A stretch of DNA of 64,000 bases, from positions 372,001-436,000 of the forward strand of contig CM049991.1 in assembly GCA_016630955.3 (NCBI GenBank), in the 5' to 3' direction. Origin of the DNA: Didymella arachidicola. Lineage: Eukaryota; Ascomycota; Dothideomycetes; Pleosporales; Didymellaceae. The notes beneath the pieces are model-generated. The model was given only the letters and a program-made list of their open reading frames with translations. It was not told where the DNA came from and did not search any database. Below, piece by piece: positions 1 to 11,234 of this stretch. Position 1 is the first letter of the stretch. Every line of letters begins with the position of its first letter. Both the position numbers and the translations under genes were made by a program.

Positions 1-240
1 TCGTCAGGCTTGCCAGATTATATGAGCTTCAAGTGCGGCGTGGGTGTCGGCATCTCAGGTACTGTGGCGCCGCAGGCAAACACAAACGCGGATCTGAGGT
101 TGAAGGCTTTGCCGGCTGATAGGTTGGCGGGTGGGGTGGGCAGTGCGGACAGGAAGGAGCATATCAAGGAGCTGCAGGCGATGGAGAAGGATGGGTTTAG
201 TGAGGGGATGATTGGGTTGAAGAAGGACATGTACTATTAG
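1..240 (+). CDS. 3' end of an unrecognised protein gene (partial)
   Basis: The first base of the window is already inside an open frame that reads 79 residues to a TAG stop at 238-240. The start and most of the gene lie upstream of the window. The visible part opens with a Gly/Val-rich stretch (GVGVGISG), then a basic-acidic, probably helical tail ending KKDMYY. I do not recognise the family from this tail and no catalytic motif is visible. It converges on the FKBP gene, with about 215 bp between the two stops. Evidence for coding is the uninterrupted frame and protein-like composition only. Confidence 0.5.
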   Translation, partial: SSGLPDYMSFKCGVGVGISGTVAPQANTNADLRLKALPADRLAGGVGSADRKEHIKELQAMEKDGFSEGMIGLKKDMYY

Positions 241-456
241 GGCGCGTGGATTGGGTGGACAGTTTCAGTTCGTGTGTACCCATATTGAGATCAGCGTTTC
301 TTCATGTCATTCGAGCGTACGCGACTTGTGGATTGTAGAGACGACTGTCCACAGAGCTGTGGCTTCTTATATGACATGCAGCCTTCATGTCGTCTGTTCG
401 TTATACTGCTCATAAGCATATTTACAGGAGTTTTCCTTACGTCATAGGATATCAAT

Positions 457-1049
457 CTACAACTCGTCCTTGCTAACGCCATCAATGCTGACCAACTCCG
501 TCTCGAAGATCAGCACACTGTTGGCAGGAATAGGACCAGCGCCCCTGCTACCGTAAGCCCAATCAGGCTGGATGGTCAACTTCCTCTTCTCGCCAGGGCA
601 CATGTCGAGCAGACCCTGGTCCCAGCCCTTGATGACCTGGCCGCTGCCGACCTTGAAGCTGAGGGGCTGGCCGCGGTTGTAGGAGGCATCGAACTCGGAG
701 CCGTCGGACTCAAGGGTACCACGGTCTGGGGGATGTTAGAATGGGATTGTGAGGAGAGCAGCCGGTGGGTATTGAGGGGGGCGACGGAGGGCTATGTAAT
801 CATAGTGGAGGTACCACGGAGGACGTACAATGGACGTGGATCTTGTCGCCGGCGACAGTAGGGCGCTTGCAGTCGACTGCGGTTACAACTTCGGTCTTGA
901 GGTGCTGCGACTTTGTTAGCGGCCATACGTGTGCAGGTACATTCTTGAGCATAAGCAAGGAGGAGCTGTGGGCGGTGACGTGCCTCATTGTTGATGGTCT
1001 CTCCGGCGAGCGCAGTCGCAGCAAGGGCAAGGATGGCTGTGAGCTTCAT
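457..1049 (-). CDS. FPR2: ER-lumenal FKBP-type peptidyl-prolyl isomerase (FKBP2/Fpr2-like)
   Basis: The product isomerises X-Pro bonds in folding secretory proteins in the ER lumen. My join is exons 984-1049, 829-904 and 457-725 (minus strand), giving 136 aa. Residues 1-15 form a signal peptide ending in ALA. Residues about 24-130 are one FKBP domain with the expected pocket residues: Y48, the SEFDASY segment, V78-I79, W82, Y105 and F121. The last four residues are KDEL, an ER retrieval signal, so location is clear. Intron 2 is ordinary (gtacgt...cag). Intron 1 has no GT donor that keeps frame; a GC donor (AG|GCACGT) with acceptor gtcgcag does, and restores the normal family length. A shorter exon 1 remains possible. 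A palindromic TGACGTCA lies 147 bp upstream of the start. Family assignment is secure; the exon 1 boundary is inferred. Confidence 0.9.
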
Positions 1050-1557
1050 GTTGGTCAATTGGAGTGTTTGGTGTAGCATCGTAGAGTTGAGAGATCAATG
1101 GAGCTGTAGCATGTAAGAGCGCCGCGAAGGCGGTGGGCTGGAGCTTGATGTGGGGAAGCGCCAACGCGAATCTGGCCTCAAGTTCAGGGTCTGATTGACG
1201 TCACACCCCGCATCTCTTCCTTTCACTCATACAATGATCGTGAAGGCTCTACTAATCGCTCGGAAAGGGCGATGATGACAATCTTAGAACCTCTCGGCAA
1301 TCCTTAGGTTCATATAGGGTACTTATATCCTCGCTGGAGAGGTGGCAGTTGCAGTCCGCCTGCATGAGAAACCCATGGAACCATGCGTGGGAGCAGCTTC
1401 GCTGCGAAAGTGAACGCAGACTTTCACATTGAGACAAGACATTTTGGCAAATCATCACTGCATCCTTTTATACAGCGCGTTATGGTTTGTTCATCCCCTG
1501 ATTACACTGCACTAACATCTAGCAAACCTTGATCAACTCAACCGCAAGCCATCAAAC
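1050..1557. other. Divergent intergenic region between FKBP2 and a small gene
   Basis: This 508-bp spacer separates the FKBP2 start (minus) from the start at 1558 (plus), so it probably holds both promoters. The only motif that stands out is TGACGTCA at 1196-1203. No open frame with coding character was seen. Confidence 0.6.
1196..1203. promoter_or_regulatory. Palindromic TGACGTCA bZIP (CRE/UPRE-like) site
   Basis: A perfect 8-bp palindrome, 147 bp upstream of the ER-FKBP start and 355 bp upstream of the divergent small gene. bZIP factors of the ATF/CREB class bind this sequence, and ER-stress bZIPs (Hac1/XBP1 type) bind related ACGT-core elements. Because the FKBP carries KDEL, control by the unfolded protein response is a reasonable inference. 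An 8-mer can also occur by chance. Confidence 0.35.
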
Positions 1558-1920
1558 ATGCCTTATCTGGTAGGAGATCTGCTTAAGGAAATCGCCGCTG
1601 GTGGACTAGTCCCCAGCTTCCCCACGTCTCTTGAAGGTCCGCCAAAGTCAGAGAAGGAGAAGGAGAAGGAGATGCTCGCTCTCAACGAGAAGAAGTCGAA
1701 AGCATCTCAGGGGACTCAGGCCGCGCAGGTGAAAACAGAGCTTGAGGTGGATTGGGTGAGGCAGAGGTGGGCACGGTACTATGAGCCAAATTCGATTGGA
1801 GAGATGAAGCCGAACTTCAGCAAGATGAAATTTTCACAATTCGTGCAATACATGGACGACGCTCAAGCGCAGGGAAGGCACAAGGTCGCTGCAGCTACGA
1901 GGCACATGGGCGTATCGTAG
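1558..1920 (+). CDS. Small hypothetical protein (120 aa)
   Basis: A single-exon frame from ATG at 1558 to TAG at 1918-1920. The start follows an A-rich leader (catcaaacATG), which is acceptable for fungal initiation. The protein has a hydrophobic N-terminal helix-like stretch, a highly charged lysine/glutamate run (about residues 30-50) and a C-terminal WVRQRW...FSQFVQYMDD segment rich in aromatic and charged residues. I do not recognise a family. No signal peptide or membrane segment is evident. It lies divergent to FKBP2. Composition and the lack of long antisense competitors favour a real gene, but a spurious frame cannot be excluded. Confidence 0.5.
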   Translation: MPYLVGDLLKEIAAGGLVPSFPTSLEGPPKSEKEKEKEMLALNEKKSKASQGTQAAQVKTELEVDWVRQRWARYYEPNSIGEMKPNFSKMKFSQFVQYMDDAQAQGRHKVAAATRHMGVS

Positions 1921-2673
1921 CAGGCGGATACAGAGTCCGACTCAAAGCAAGAGCAACAGGAGGAGCCTGCAAGGACCGCGGCCTTTGGGCTACTGACACC
2001 AGAGCTTCTTCAACTGCATCAGAGGGCTCACATCCGCGCAAGGTAATTATATCGGTGGCAGAGCCGCAGACGGTCGACGCCAAGACGCAGGTGCGACCTC
2101 ACAGAAGCCCCGCTTGTAGGCGCAAATCACCGAGAGAGATCACTCGAGAAATAAGAATAATGCAGTTGATACTCTCAATATCACGGTGGTTGGACACTGG
2201 TGGTATCTCCAAAGCAGTGTGTGACGGTATAGTACTACCTATTGTCAATTTTGACAGTATACCTGTGTACTCTCTATACTTTGACCTAAACTCTTTGCTC
2301 GCGATCTTTTGTTAAACCGATCTGATCGTCGGATGTGCGTCTGCGTAAGGGTGTTGCCCGTCTGTTGCGGCAGCGCTGTTGCGGACCCTTTATTCACTTC
2401 GTCGCCCTTTCTTCTTGTCTTCACTTTCGGACGTGTCTGGCAGTTCGACACCCTTCACTCGTCTCTAAACTTGCACTCCACCGCGCACGACTGCACGGTG
2501 TCCCGATCCGCGCTCCATAGGTGGCATATAAACAACGCTCACCGTCCGCTGTCTTGTTCACCACCACTCGTTGGAGGTTGAGCACTTCTCTCAACCTCAT
2601 TGCGCACCCAGTCGCACGCCCATATTTCCTTGTCCCTTTGCACCCTTCACACATAGCCCCCATATTCACCACC
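1921..2673. other. Intergenic region upstream of the gene at 2674
   Basis: About 750 bp without a convincing gene. The last 250 bp are pyrimidine-rich (runs of CTT/CCC) with a TATA-like GGCATATAAAC at 2522-2532, typical of a fungal promoter and 5' leader. No repeats were noticed. Confidence 0.5.
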
Positions 2674-5386
2674 ATGGCCCCACCTACGAAGGAGTCTGCA
2701 GCGACCAATACACCGCCCCATGTCGACCCAGCAGAGGTCGGTGCAGTCGCTGTGCGCTCAGATCATTGGAAGACCCTCATCGATTTTCTTTTCGTCCAGA
2801 GTTCTGTACTCAATGCTGCGGTACCAAGACACATGTATGGGCTGCAAGCCGAAGCCCACCGAAGGTACAAGGTACTCGAGCCCATGCTCGATAAGTACGA
2901 GTTCCCCAATGACATGGTCGAGGTCACGGTGACCCTGAATAATGGCGAGCGACAGAAGGTTCGCATTTCTCAGGAGGCATTGACTGCGGGTGTCGATCTT
3001 GATGAAGGTTCCAAGGTCAGCGACACCGTGACTGGCAAGGTATGCAGTTCACGGTCGCGATTTGTTCTCAACTGACATTATAACAGAAGTCAGTAGAGAA
3101 CGAAAATGATGTTGTCGACAACGACGCTGTTCAGCAGCCAAGGGCTTCCATCAAGGAGGAGTGGAAGCCTCCCGAAGTCAGTGTTCTCGGTCATCATCCA
3201 CCAATGCTTGCTAATATCATGAAGAAAACCCCGAAGATGTCCAATACACAACCGAACGGGTCTGACACTGCCAAGCTTTCCGGTTCACGCACCTCTGTAC
3301 AGTCAAATGTACCCAAGCCTGCCACCAGCAAGCGCGCCGCCTCTGCATCTCAAGCTACGGCCGAATCCTCCGATGAGACATCTCGACGGGAGTCATCGAA
3401 GACCAAGCAAAAGGCTGCATATGATTCGTCCTTGTACAAGCCCCGGATTGCCGCCGCCACGTCCGCCACCAAGTCTGATATGTGCAAGACTTCGGAGAAG
3501 CCAACTAGGATTCGGGTTGTCCCACCAAAGAAGTCAAATCCTTTCCAGATCTCAGAAGTGCTAGAACCAAAGCTCGCAACCCGCAAGATCTCGGAAAACT
3601 CCAATACATCGGAGCCTGGGAAAGCCGTTAAGTCGGAGTCTCCTTCATCCACGTTCCTCCACCACGGCAGTCATGTGCAAAACAGCTTCGTTCGTCTAGA
3701 CACACCTCCCAAGCCAACAAAGGCAAGTGATGCTTCCAACACTTACAGCGAAACTGCTACCTCTGTTGGTCGGAAAGCAGCCCATGCTGGTACGAAAATT
3801 GACGATGGTGCACACGCGGTTCTGAAGGTGAAGACCAACAAGAACAAGGCTCCACCTAAGGACAATACCAAGGCTTCAAAAAACACCGATGTACCATCAC
3901 AGTCTTCCAAGTCTGTGATCAAGCCAAAGGTGATGTCTGTTGACGGCAAGGTCATCGCTGCAGACTCGAAGCCAGCGACCAATAAGCGTCCACGCTCCTG
4001 CGACGATGTACATGTCAACGACCGCCCTTCAAAAAAGCTTGCAACCAAACAGACCCCGGCGTTCAATACAGGTCGTAATCAGACTGAGACGAAATATGAC
4101 GAAGACACTTCCCCAGACTCGTTGTCGTCGCCAAACGAAGCTGAGAAGACCTACGCACGGATGTCTACCTGTGATGTAGACATCAAGCTCGATATATCTC
4201 GCAAAGGAGAGGCTTCTCCAGCTTCTGTGGCCACAACTGACTCTGGAGAGATTGAGCAAACCAAGGCAACACCCACCTCGAATCACCCAAACCCTACCGC
4301 GGAATGCGCAAATAAGTGTGCAGCCTCTATCAAGCCGGATGAAGCAGCAACAGGCATTCCGGAAGCGCTTGCTGCTAAAGCGTGCAGCAGTTCTATTGAT
4401 GTCAATACTGAGGCAGACGATGGACATACTACCAATATTTCCACCTCGTCTGAGCCAACGTCTGCACGCGCAAACGGTTCCTCTGCGAAGCGGGATTCGA
4501 AGACCACGAAGACTGCTCACAATACATTTCTCTCAACACCTAATCCAACTCGAGCATCTGGACAGCAAAAGGGAATCACTAGAGTCATCAAGAAGGGACG
4601 AAAGCGTACTAGGGATCGGGCAGATGATTTCATCAACGATTACTCCGGCGAAGAGGATGCCAGCCCGAATCGCAAGGCCAAAAAAGCCAAACACTCTCTT
4701 GATGAAGAAAATCACGATCAGAAAAGTGTGGCCGGCTTTGAGGAAACTGATGAGGACAGCACACATGCATTCCCGGGGCCTCGAACAGCAGAGAAGTCGA
4801 ATGCGAGGTCCCGGTCTCACACTGGGTCAGCTGAATCCCGAAGCTCAGAAGAGGCTGACCAGAAGTACAAGCACATGTCGTTGGCCGATGAGAACTTCAA
4901 GGCCGGGCGTGCGCTGGCGACTCTGCGATCGCGACGAACACTGTCGAGTGCGTCTTCGATTGGTTCGACGGCTTCACCACCTTCGCGCTCGTCAAGTTCA
5001 TCAAAGAAGCCAAAGACACCGACTTCATCCACCACACCGGATTCATCAGTTGCATCGAACTCATCATCCGCTTCCCCTCGACGGACTAGGACGACTCCAG
5101 AGTCAGTAACCTCCGCTCCAGCCAAGCGCAAACGCGATGATTCGACTTCAGACAGCCGCCCCTCTAGGAAGCGAAAGGCGACACCGCATGAGCGGGTAGT
5201 CTCAACTGCTACAGTGAGTTCTCCCATAACTCCGTCTTGATAAACAGACACTGACCACCCCAGCCACGCCCGCCACTCGAACAGGTCCAGTCCGCCGAGG
5301 CAAAAATGAAGAAACTGATCGAGGAGCGAACCGGGAAAGCACCGGTGAATTATTCTGCGATGAAGTGGCAGCAAAAGGAAGGATAG
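2674..5386 (+). CDS. Large Ser/Lys/Pro-rich, probably nuclear protein (871 aa)
   Basis: Exons 2674-3039, 3087-5213 and 5264-5386 join in phase 0 to 871 aa. ATG 2674 has a strong context (caccATGg). Residues about 20-115 look folded: a helical segment (HWKTLIDFLF...), then a YKVLEPMLDKYEF stretch and a beta-like segment. This may be a small N-terminal domain of unknown type. The remaining ~700 residues are low-complexity, with many KK/KRK clusters and Ser/Thr/Pro runs, consistent with a disordered nuclear protein. A basic KGRKRTRDR stretch around residue 590 resembles a nuclear localisation signal. The last exon adds a short conserved-looking tail (KMKKLIEERTGK). No known domain was recognised. 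Both introns have clean GT...AG borders. Confidence 0.7.
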
Positions 5387-6558
5387 GTCTATATTGCTTC
5401 ACCCTGCCCTTCTTTCACATGTCGAGGTATCTGGAGGCCAAGGCACAAGGCGGCGCCCCGTGGATCTGATGCATCTCTCAGGCACATCGCAGTCATGCGG
5501 CATATCTCGTCAAAGACAAATAAGTCGCGGCAATGTGGCACAGTGTCAGCCGCACAAAAGCAATAAGGAACGGGCGATACCAACAAGGATCTTCCGATCG
5601 ACTGCTTTGGTTCAAAGACACAACATGGGTATGCAGATTGAAGAGCAGCAGGTTACGGAAATAGGCGGTGTCGGGATATATTATTTTGCAGAGCCATCTA
5701 TTATCAGGGCCTGTTTCCATCACGTCGGAGTCTTTAGCAAGGAGTTCAGGAGTTAGTTCTTGGATCGAATTGGATTTTGACCATACCCACCCTTCGGCTA
5801 GTATCTGTGAGCTGTGAAGAAAGTCTAATGCTTTGACGCGTCTTGTGATGGTGGTGTTGTTTGACACGGTAAAGAGCTGCACACGTTGGATGAAGCCTTG
5901 CACAGTTGGGTACGTGTTAGTACCAGTGTGCTCGAGACAAAGACACGGACGGTACCAATAGTATGTCAAGAGTGGACAAAAAGTCTCGCAACTGTGGTTC
6001 CAAGACTGGCGGCACTGTTGCACTAGTAACTACAAGTACACTATGCTCATCATATTGAGCAGCGCAAGGCAATCGCAAAGCACATGCACATTCAGCAAGC
6101 GGATCTATTTGACTGTATTTGCATTCCCTACATACACATCTTATTTGTTGGTATTGCCCTCAACGCCGTTATGTACATGTTGCTGCACCCACCGTCTTCG
6201 CAACATTCAGCTGCACTATGTGCGGTAAAGCCGCCCAATCGCTACGTAAGGAGATGTATGTTCGTGCCATGAGAAAGAAGCAGATGCTCGCCCTGCGAAT
6301 GCAGAGGTAAAGACAGGACGGCATGTGTATGCGTAAGGTAGTCCTTGGACCGGGGATGAATGAGAACAGCGGCCGCTTGAAGAAGAATGCAAAGGGCGGC
6401 ACGCTGAGAAGACATTAGGTATCTCGAAATGGTGAAAGTCAGATGGATGGCGCGAGACTTTTGGTGCTGGCGAGAAGACCGTTTGTACAAAGGCGAAGGG
6501 GAAAGTCGAATCGAACCGAGAATCGAAGAAATGACGGGAAGCGCGATGAGCTATGCTT
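5387..6558. other. Convergent intergenic region
   Basis: About 1.17 kb between the 871-aa gene (plus) and palI (minus), holding the two 3' ends. A 176-codon minus-strand frame (5493-6023) is open but has no recognisable domain and a high Cys/Trp content; I treat it as chance. Confidence 0.5.
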
Positions 6559-8920
6559 TTACATAGCGTTTGCTCCTGGGTACCGCCCCGGCGCCTGCAA
6601 CCCCTGCTGCACCATCATTGCCGGCGGCGGCGCACCTCTCCCACGCCCTCTAAACGCGCCTCTTCCTCTCCCACGACCCCCTCCAATGCCCACTCCGGGA
6701 ATTGCGAAATCAGGGTTCGCAGCGTTCGCATCGAGAATCACATCCTCAGGTCTCATGGGCCGTCCGCGCCCCGGACCTGGCCCATTGTACGGTCCAAAAT
6801 TACCCGCCGCAGCGCCCATCTCAGGCCGCCACGCGGGGTTCACAGGGCGCTGGGAAACGGATGTAAAGTGACTCGCCTCGCTGGCCGCTGGGGAACGCGA
6901 CCCATCAGGCAAGTCCTCGTACGAGCTTGTGCGCGGCAGGTTGGGGTCGACGAGCTGCGGCGGACGTTCAGGGGCAGCTAGCAGGTTCGGATTGCTGTTA
7001 TAGCCGCCGGGCATCAGCGAGGCGGGCATCGCGGGCGGATTGGGGCGAGCGGGCTCGGCGAATTTAGGGTCCACGTCTTCGTAGTAGTCGGAGCTGCGAT
7101 CCATCGAGTTGCTGTGCGCGTGTTGCGGGGGTACGAAGCCGCCGACTCTGGAGAGTTGCGCGGGCATTTCAACAGGAGAGTCCATTATGGGGGAGAGGCC
7201 GCGGCTGTTGGCGCTGTTGGCGGAGTTGTCGGAGTGTTTGCGTTCTTGAGTCCAGCCTGCGCGGACGGGTACGTATTGCTGTGGATGGAGACCAGTAGGA
7301 GCTTGTTGCTGTTGGTGAGGAGCGAGTTCGCTGTCGTGTGTCAGTGGGTTCAAATAATCACAGTGGTCAGGTACTTACTCTTGTGAGTACGAGCTGGTCG
7401 GGCTGGCAATGCCATCAGACGGTCTCCGTTGCGGCGCGCTTGATGGGAAACCGCCTTGCTGGAGAGCCAACATACCCTGCACATCGCCGTCGCTCGCCCG
7501 CAGCCCATAGTTGCCGTTCTGGGGCTGCTGGTTCTGGTTCACAGGCGGTGTTCCTGTGCGCGAATCCATCTCGATAGCTTGCCCAATTGGCAGTGGAGGC
7601 TGAGGAGACGCTCCTCGATTTCCCTGGCCGTAAGGTGACTGCTCACGTGGCGGAGGACCCTGACCGTAAGGACCCTGACTGAAGTTGTTGTATCCTGGGG
7701 GAGGAGCACCACGGCCCATAGGACCAGGGCCCATGCCACCGGGTCCACCACGCATGGGGCCGCCTCGTCCGCCTTGCCAACCTGGAGGTGGAGGACCACG
7801 CATGCCGCCTCGTGGGCCGCCCCGTCCTCCTCTTCCAGGAACGCCGTAAGGAGCGCCTCGTGGCGGGTAGCCACCTCGTCCTCGCATTGGTCCTCCTCTG
7901 CCGCGCCCTGGGCCGCCTGGGCCGCCTGGGCCGCCTGGGCCGCCTGGGCCAGCATTCATCATGTACTGATCCTGGGGCATCGGCGGAATGGGATTTCCAT
8001 ACTGGTCTACAGGCTGTCGTGTCGAGGGTCCACGCATCGGCTGGACCATAGGGTCTGATCCCTCTCTTCCAGCACTGCTGTTTGTCTTGAGCGACGGGTT
8101 TCGTTGGTTCAATGGGGTCCTGTCCTCGGACGACCGCTGCTTCGACAGCTCAAACGAAGCATACTCGTTGTCCTTCATCGCAGACGACATGGTATCATTC
8201 GACATGGGCGGGGGAGATTCGGCCTTGGGGAACTCAGTGGTGACTCGTGCATCGCTGGGGCGGTTTGCGTAGTACGTCGTGCCGTTCATGTCGTCGTTCT
8301 CTGCAATACGCCTTTTTCGTGCCTTGCGGCTGACCAGCGTCCTCCGCATGGCACACGTCACTATTCCACTTGCCACAATAATGATGGTGGCTGCCAAGAC
8401 GATCCATCCTCCCCAGGCTACGTGCGGCACAAACAGCAAGATGTCGACAAGGAAAGCCAGCAGCGAGACCAGAAGCGTGGGAAAGGTGAAGATGAGCAGC
8501 GCAAGCAGGTAGCGCGGCGAGTGGGCGGGCGAGTGGAAGTGAGCAGCGATGGCGAGCCCGAAGCAGATCAGCGTCATGAGGGCTGCGATGGGATGCACAA
8601 TGAGGATGGATGAGAGGGCATGGCGTGAGTTCGCGGGCAGCGAGAAGTCGGTGTCGGGCTGGTCCTGGAACAGTGTTTCTGTGCAGCGTGGTCAGTTACT
8701 GCTCTTGGGTGGGTATAGCAGACAGCGTACCGGTATCATAGCCGATCATGGGGCCCTTGCAGCTCCCGCCATTGGGACAGTAGCCCAGCACGCCAAAGTT
8801 GATGTTGCGGTAGGTCGCAATGGGGATGGCGGGGATAACGGGCGTCGAGATGGTCGACAGCAGCAGCAAGCAGAAGGCCACGAAGAACAGAATGGACAGG
8901 GGCGTCGCCGGGCGGAGCAT
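6559..8920 (-). CDS. palI: PalI/Rim9 pH-signalling membrane protein with RGG-rich tail
   Basis: PalI/Rim9 belongs to the plasma-membrane complex that assists the PalH/Rim21 ambient-pH sensor and so activates PacC/Rim101. Exons 8731-8920, 7379-8678 and 6559-7330 join to 753 aa. The N-terminus (MLRPATPLSILFF, then ...FGVLGYC...GYDT) is the family signature. Membrane segments lie at about 6-26, 93-112, 118-147 and 153-175, the four-span SUR7/PalI layout. The long C-terminal part is cytosolic and disordered, with Ser/Pro-rich sequence, a Gly/Pro/Arg block at about 305-395 (GGPGGP, RGG, RGRGG) and a second RGRGRG cluster near 710-745. I recall family members of around 550-650 aa, so this tail looks long. 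Both splice joins preserve frame. Confidence 0.92.
7908..7950. repeat. Tandem 9-bp GC-rich repeat inside palI
   Basis: About five direct copies of a ggccgcctg unit. Read on the minus strand it encodes successive Gly-Gly-Pro triplets of the PalI cytosolic tail. The unit length is a multiple of three, so copy-number change would alter tail length without a frameshift. Confidence 0.85.
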
Positions 8921-10223
8921 GGTGGGCGAGAAGTGCAGTTGCGCGGGACGCAGGCGCGCACGAGACCGGCTCGGGGGGAAGGTGTGGTGAGCGACTGTCG
9001 TGGACGCTGCGCTCGTCGAGTGGTGCTCGCAGGCCGGGGGAGCTGTGTGGCGCGGCGGTCCGGCTCTGGGGCGTGTCTGGTGTTGAGACAGGAACGGGCC
9101 TTACGCGCGGTGCGGCAGCGTGAAACGAGCGACTATTGGGGTGGGACAGGCGATGCTTGTGTTCTGCGGCCCTACACCATTGACACTATGGAGGCAGCTG
9201 TAAGGCGCAACAACGTGGAAACTCTCTGGCAGCGCGCACGCACGCTTTTGGACTGCACAACAGCACGGTCGAGGTTGGCAATCGCGCGCGGGGAAGTGGG
9301 CGCAGTGGTCCACTGAGGCAGAAGTGACCGCTAGATGCAAGATAGCGTCGCGAAAGCAAGGTCGGGGGCCACACCAAGCACAACGGCGCGCCGGGCCAAT
9401 TAAAGAAGTAAAACACGAAGCGAGCGTTGAGCGACGACGGCTGGAAGACTGAAGGAGGGAAACAGTGACAGACGCGTGAGAGAGCGACCGCAGCCTCGAC
9501 GTCCACTCGATTTTCCTTCCTCGACAAGTCTACCAGTGCAGGCCGCCAGGCTGATTGCGGCCACCATTCCCACCAAAGGCGCGCGGTCCGGCCGGGTCTC
9601 ATTTTACACGCGTTGCACAGGCCATCGATGGAGCTCGGCCCCCTGCTATAGCATGCGCGCCAATATCTCTGACCTGCCGTCTTCAGCCCGTGGGCTCATT
9701 CCTGCTGCACTGCCTGATCATCCACAAGAAACTCAAACAAGTGCTTGTCAAGCCTGAGAGAGTCGCCGTTTTGCTGCTTCAAATCCCATCCACAGCCGCC
9801 GTTGGCACCTTGCTCCAGTAATCTGAAACATTATGCGCCCTGGTCAAGAGCCTCACCTCCTACACGCTTGCAGACCCAGACGGTCAATCTCAATCTATTT
9901 GCGCCAGGGGACTGATAGCGGCAACTCCCCTGTTTATAACCCAGACTTATCTGTTCAGGCGCGCCGCCCCGAAAAGTACCCTCCGTCAGACGCCAACAGC
10001 ACGCAAGCTCGAGACGAAGCAATGATGTGTAAGCAGGCAGTTAAAGTGTTGATTTGATTCTCATTTGGTATTCGTATGATATGCAGAATGACCCCAGACT
10101 CGTGACTTCCCCACAAGTGACCAAACGCCTGGCTTTTTGGTATCCTAGCCCCGCAAGGCTGTTCATACGGTCATGTCTGGACTTCGTATGCCTGCCTAGC
10201 TGCTTCTATCTTCCCACACACAC
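8921..10223. other. Region upstream of palI, downstream of RPS4
   Basis: About 1.3 kb with no convincing gene. It should contain the palI promoter and leader and the RPS4 3' end. Several short GC-rich frames occur on both strands but none shows domain-like or conserved-looking sequence. Confidence 0.5.
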
Positions 10224-11234
10224 TTACTGGCCACCGAGATGGTAAGCCCTGCGGCGGTCACGCTCCTCAGCAATAGAGAGCTTGACACCCTTGCCCTTGG
10301 GGAGGGAGATCCAGGGCTTCTCCTGTCCGATGACGATAACGTTGGACTCACGAGTGGTGAACTCGTTGTCAACAGCATCCTTCAAGTGGACAATGTTGAA
10401 GCCACCATCGTGACGCTCACGGTGGGTGATGACACCAACACGACCCATGTTGCGACCACCGGTGACCATGACAATGACACCAGTGTCGAACTTGATGAAG
10501 TCCTCGATCTTGCCAGTAGCAAGGTCAACCTTGACGGTGTCGTTGACCTTGATAGCGGGGTCGGGGTAACGGATGCTACACGCATTGTTAGCATATATCA
10601 CAAGACATCGCCAGATCCTGGTCGGATGCCGGGTGCGAGAGGTTTCCCTGCTCAGCACCTAGCCCAAACTTGGTCCAACGTCTGATAGAGCGGGAACTTA
10701 CGTTCGCGCATCGTGCGTAACCAAGTAGGGAATGCCGCCCTTGCCAAGCTGGACACGCTTGACCTTGCCGAGCTTGTATTGTGCCTCCTCAGCGGTGATG
10801 CGGTGGACGGTGAAACGGCCCTTGGTGTCGTAGATCAGGCGGAAGTTCTCGCCAGTCTTCTCAATGGAGATGACGTCCATGAGACCGGTGGGGAAGGTGC
10901 TGTCGGTACGGACCTTGCCGTCGACCTTGATGAGGCGCTGCTTGACGATGGCCTTGACCTCGTTACCGTTAAGCGCATACTTTAGGCGGTTGCGGAGGAA
11001 GATGATCAGGGGCAGCGAGTCGCGGGTCTTGTGAGGACCAGCGGAGGCCTTGGGAGCGTAGGCACCTGAGATGTATTAGTTTTGCTGTGCTGTGCTATGC
11101 TTCGCAGGTGCGCCTCTGCGACTGCGAGTCTGCGGCGTCGCGATTGCGGTGTCGTGCGTACCGGACAGTTTGTCCAAGAGCCAGTGCTTGGGGGCGCTGA
11201 GGCGCTTCTGGTGCTTCTTGGGTCCACGGGCCAT
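10224..11234 (-). CDS. RPS4: 40S ribosomal protein S4 (eS4)
   Basis: A structural protein of the small ribosomal subunit body. Exons 11162-11234, 10702-11065 and 10224-10575 give 262 aa, the normal eukaryotic length. The sequence starts MARGPKKHQKRL, then HWLLDKLSG, the LPLIIFLRNRLKYALNG RNA-binding region (S4 domain), the IRYPDPAIKVNDT central domain, and a KOW-type stretch with GVITHRERHDGGFNIVH. Intron 1 (96 nt) splits the Gly codon of LSG; intron 2 (126 nt) is longer than most in the window. Both are phase-consistent. I looked for snoRNA C/D boxes in intron 2 and saw none. It runs in the same direction as the aspartate-semialdehyde dehydrogenase gene upstream of it. Confidence 0.97.

Noticed and set aside
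5493..6023. 176-codon minus-strand open frame between the 871-aa gene and palI
   Set aside because: No domain, odd Cys/Trp/Tyr-rich composition and position in a convergent 3' region; more likely chance.
6500..6530. gaatcgaacc, resembling a minus-strand tRNA T-loop
   Set aside because: No matching T stem, anticodon arm or acceptor stem.
8104..9316. Long plus-strand frames opposite palI
   Set aside because: They mirror the palI coding strand and its GC-rich upstream region; palI has clear family motifs and splice sites.
10576..10701. 126-nt RPS4 intron as possible snoRNA host
   Set aside because: No C box (RTGATGA) and D box pair or H/ACA pattern was found.
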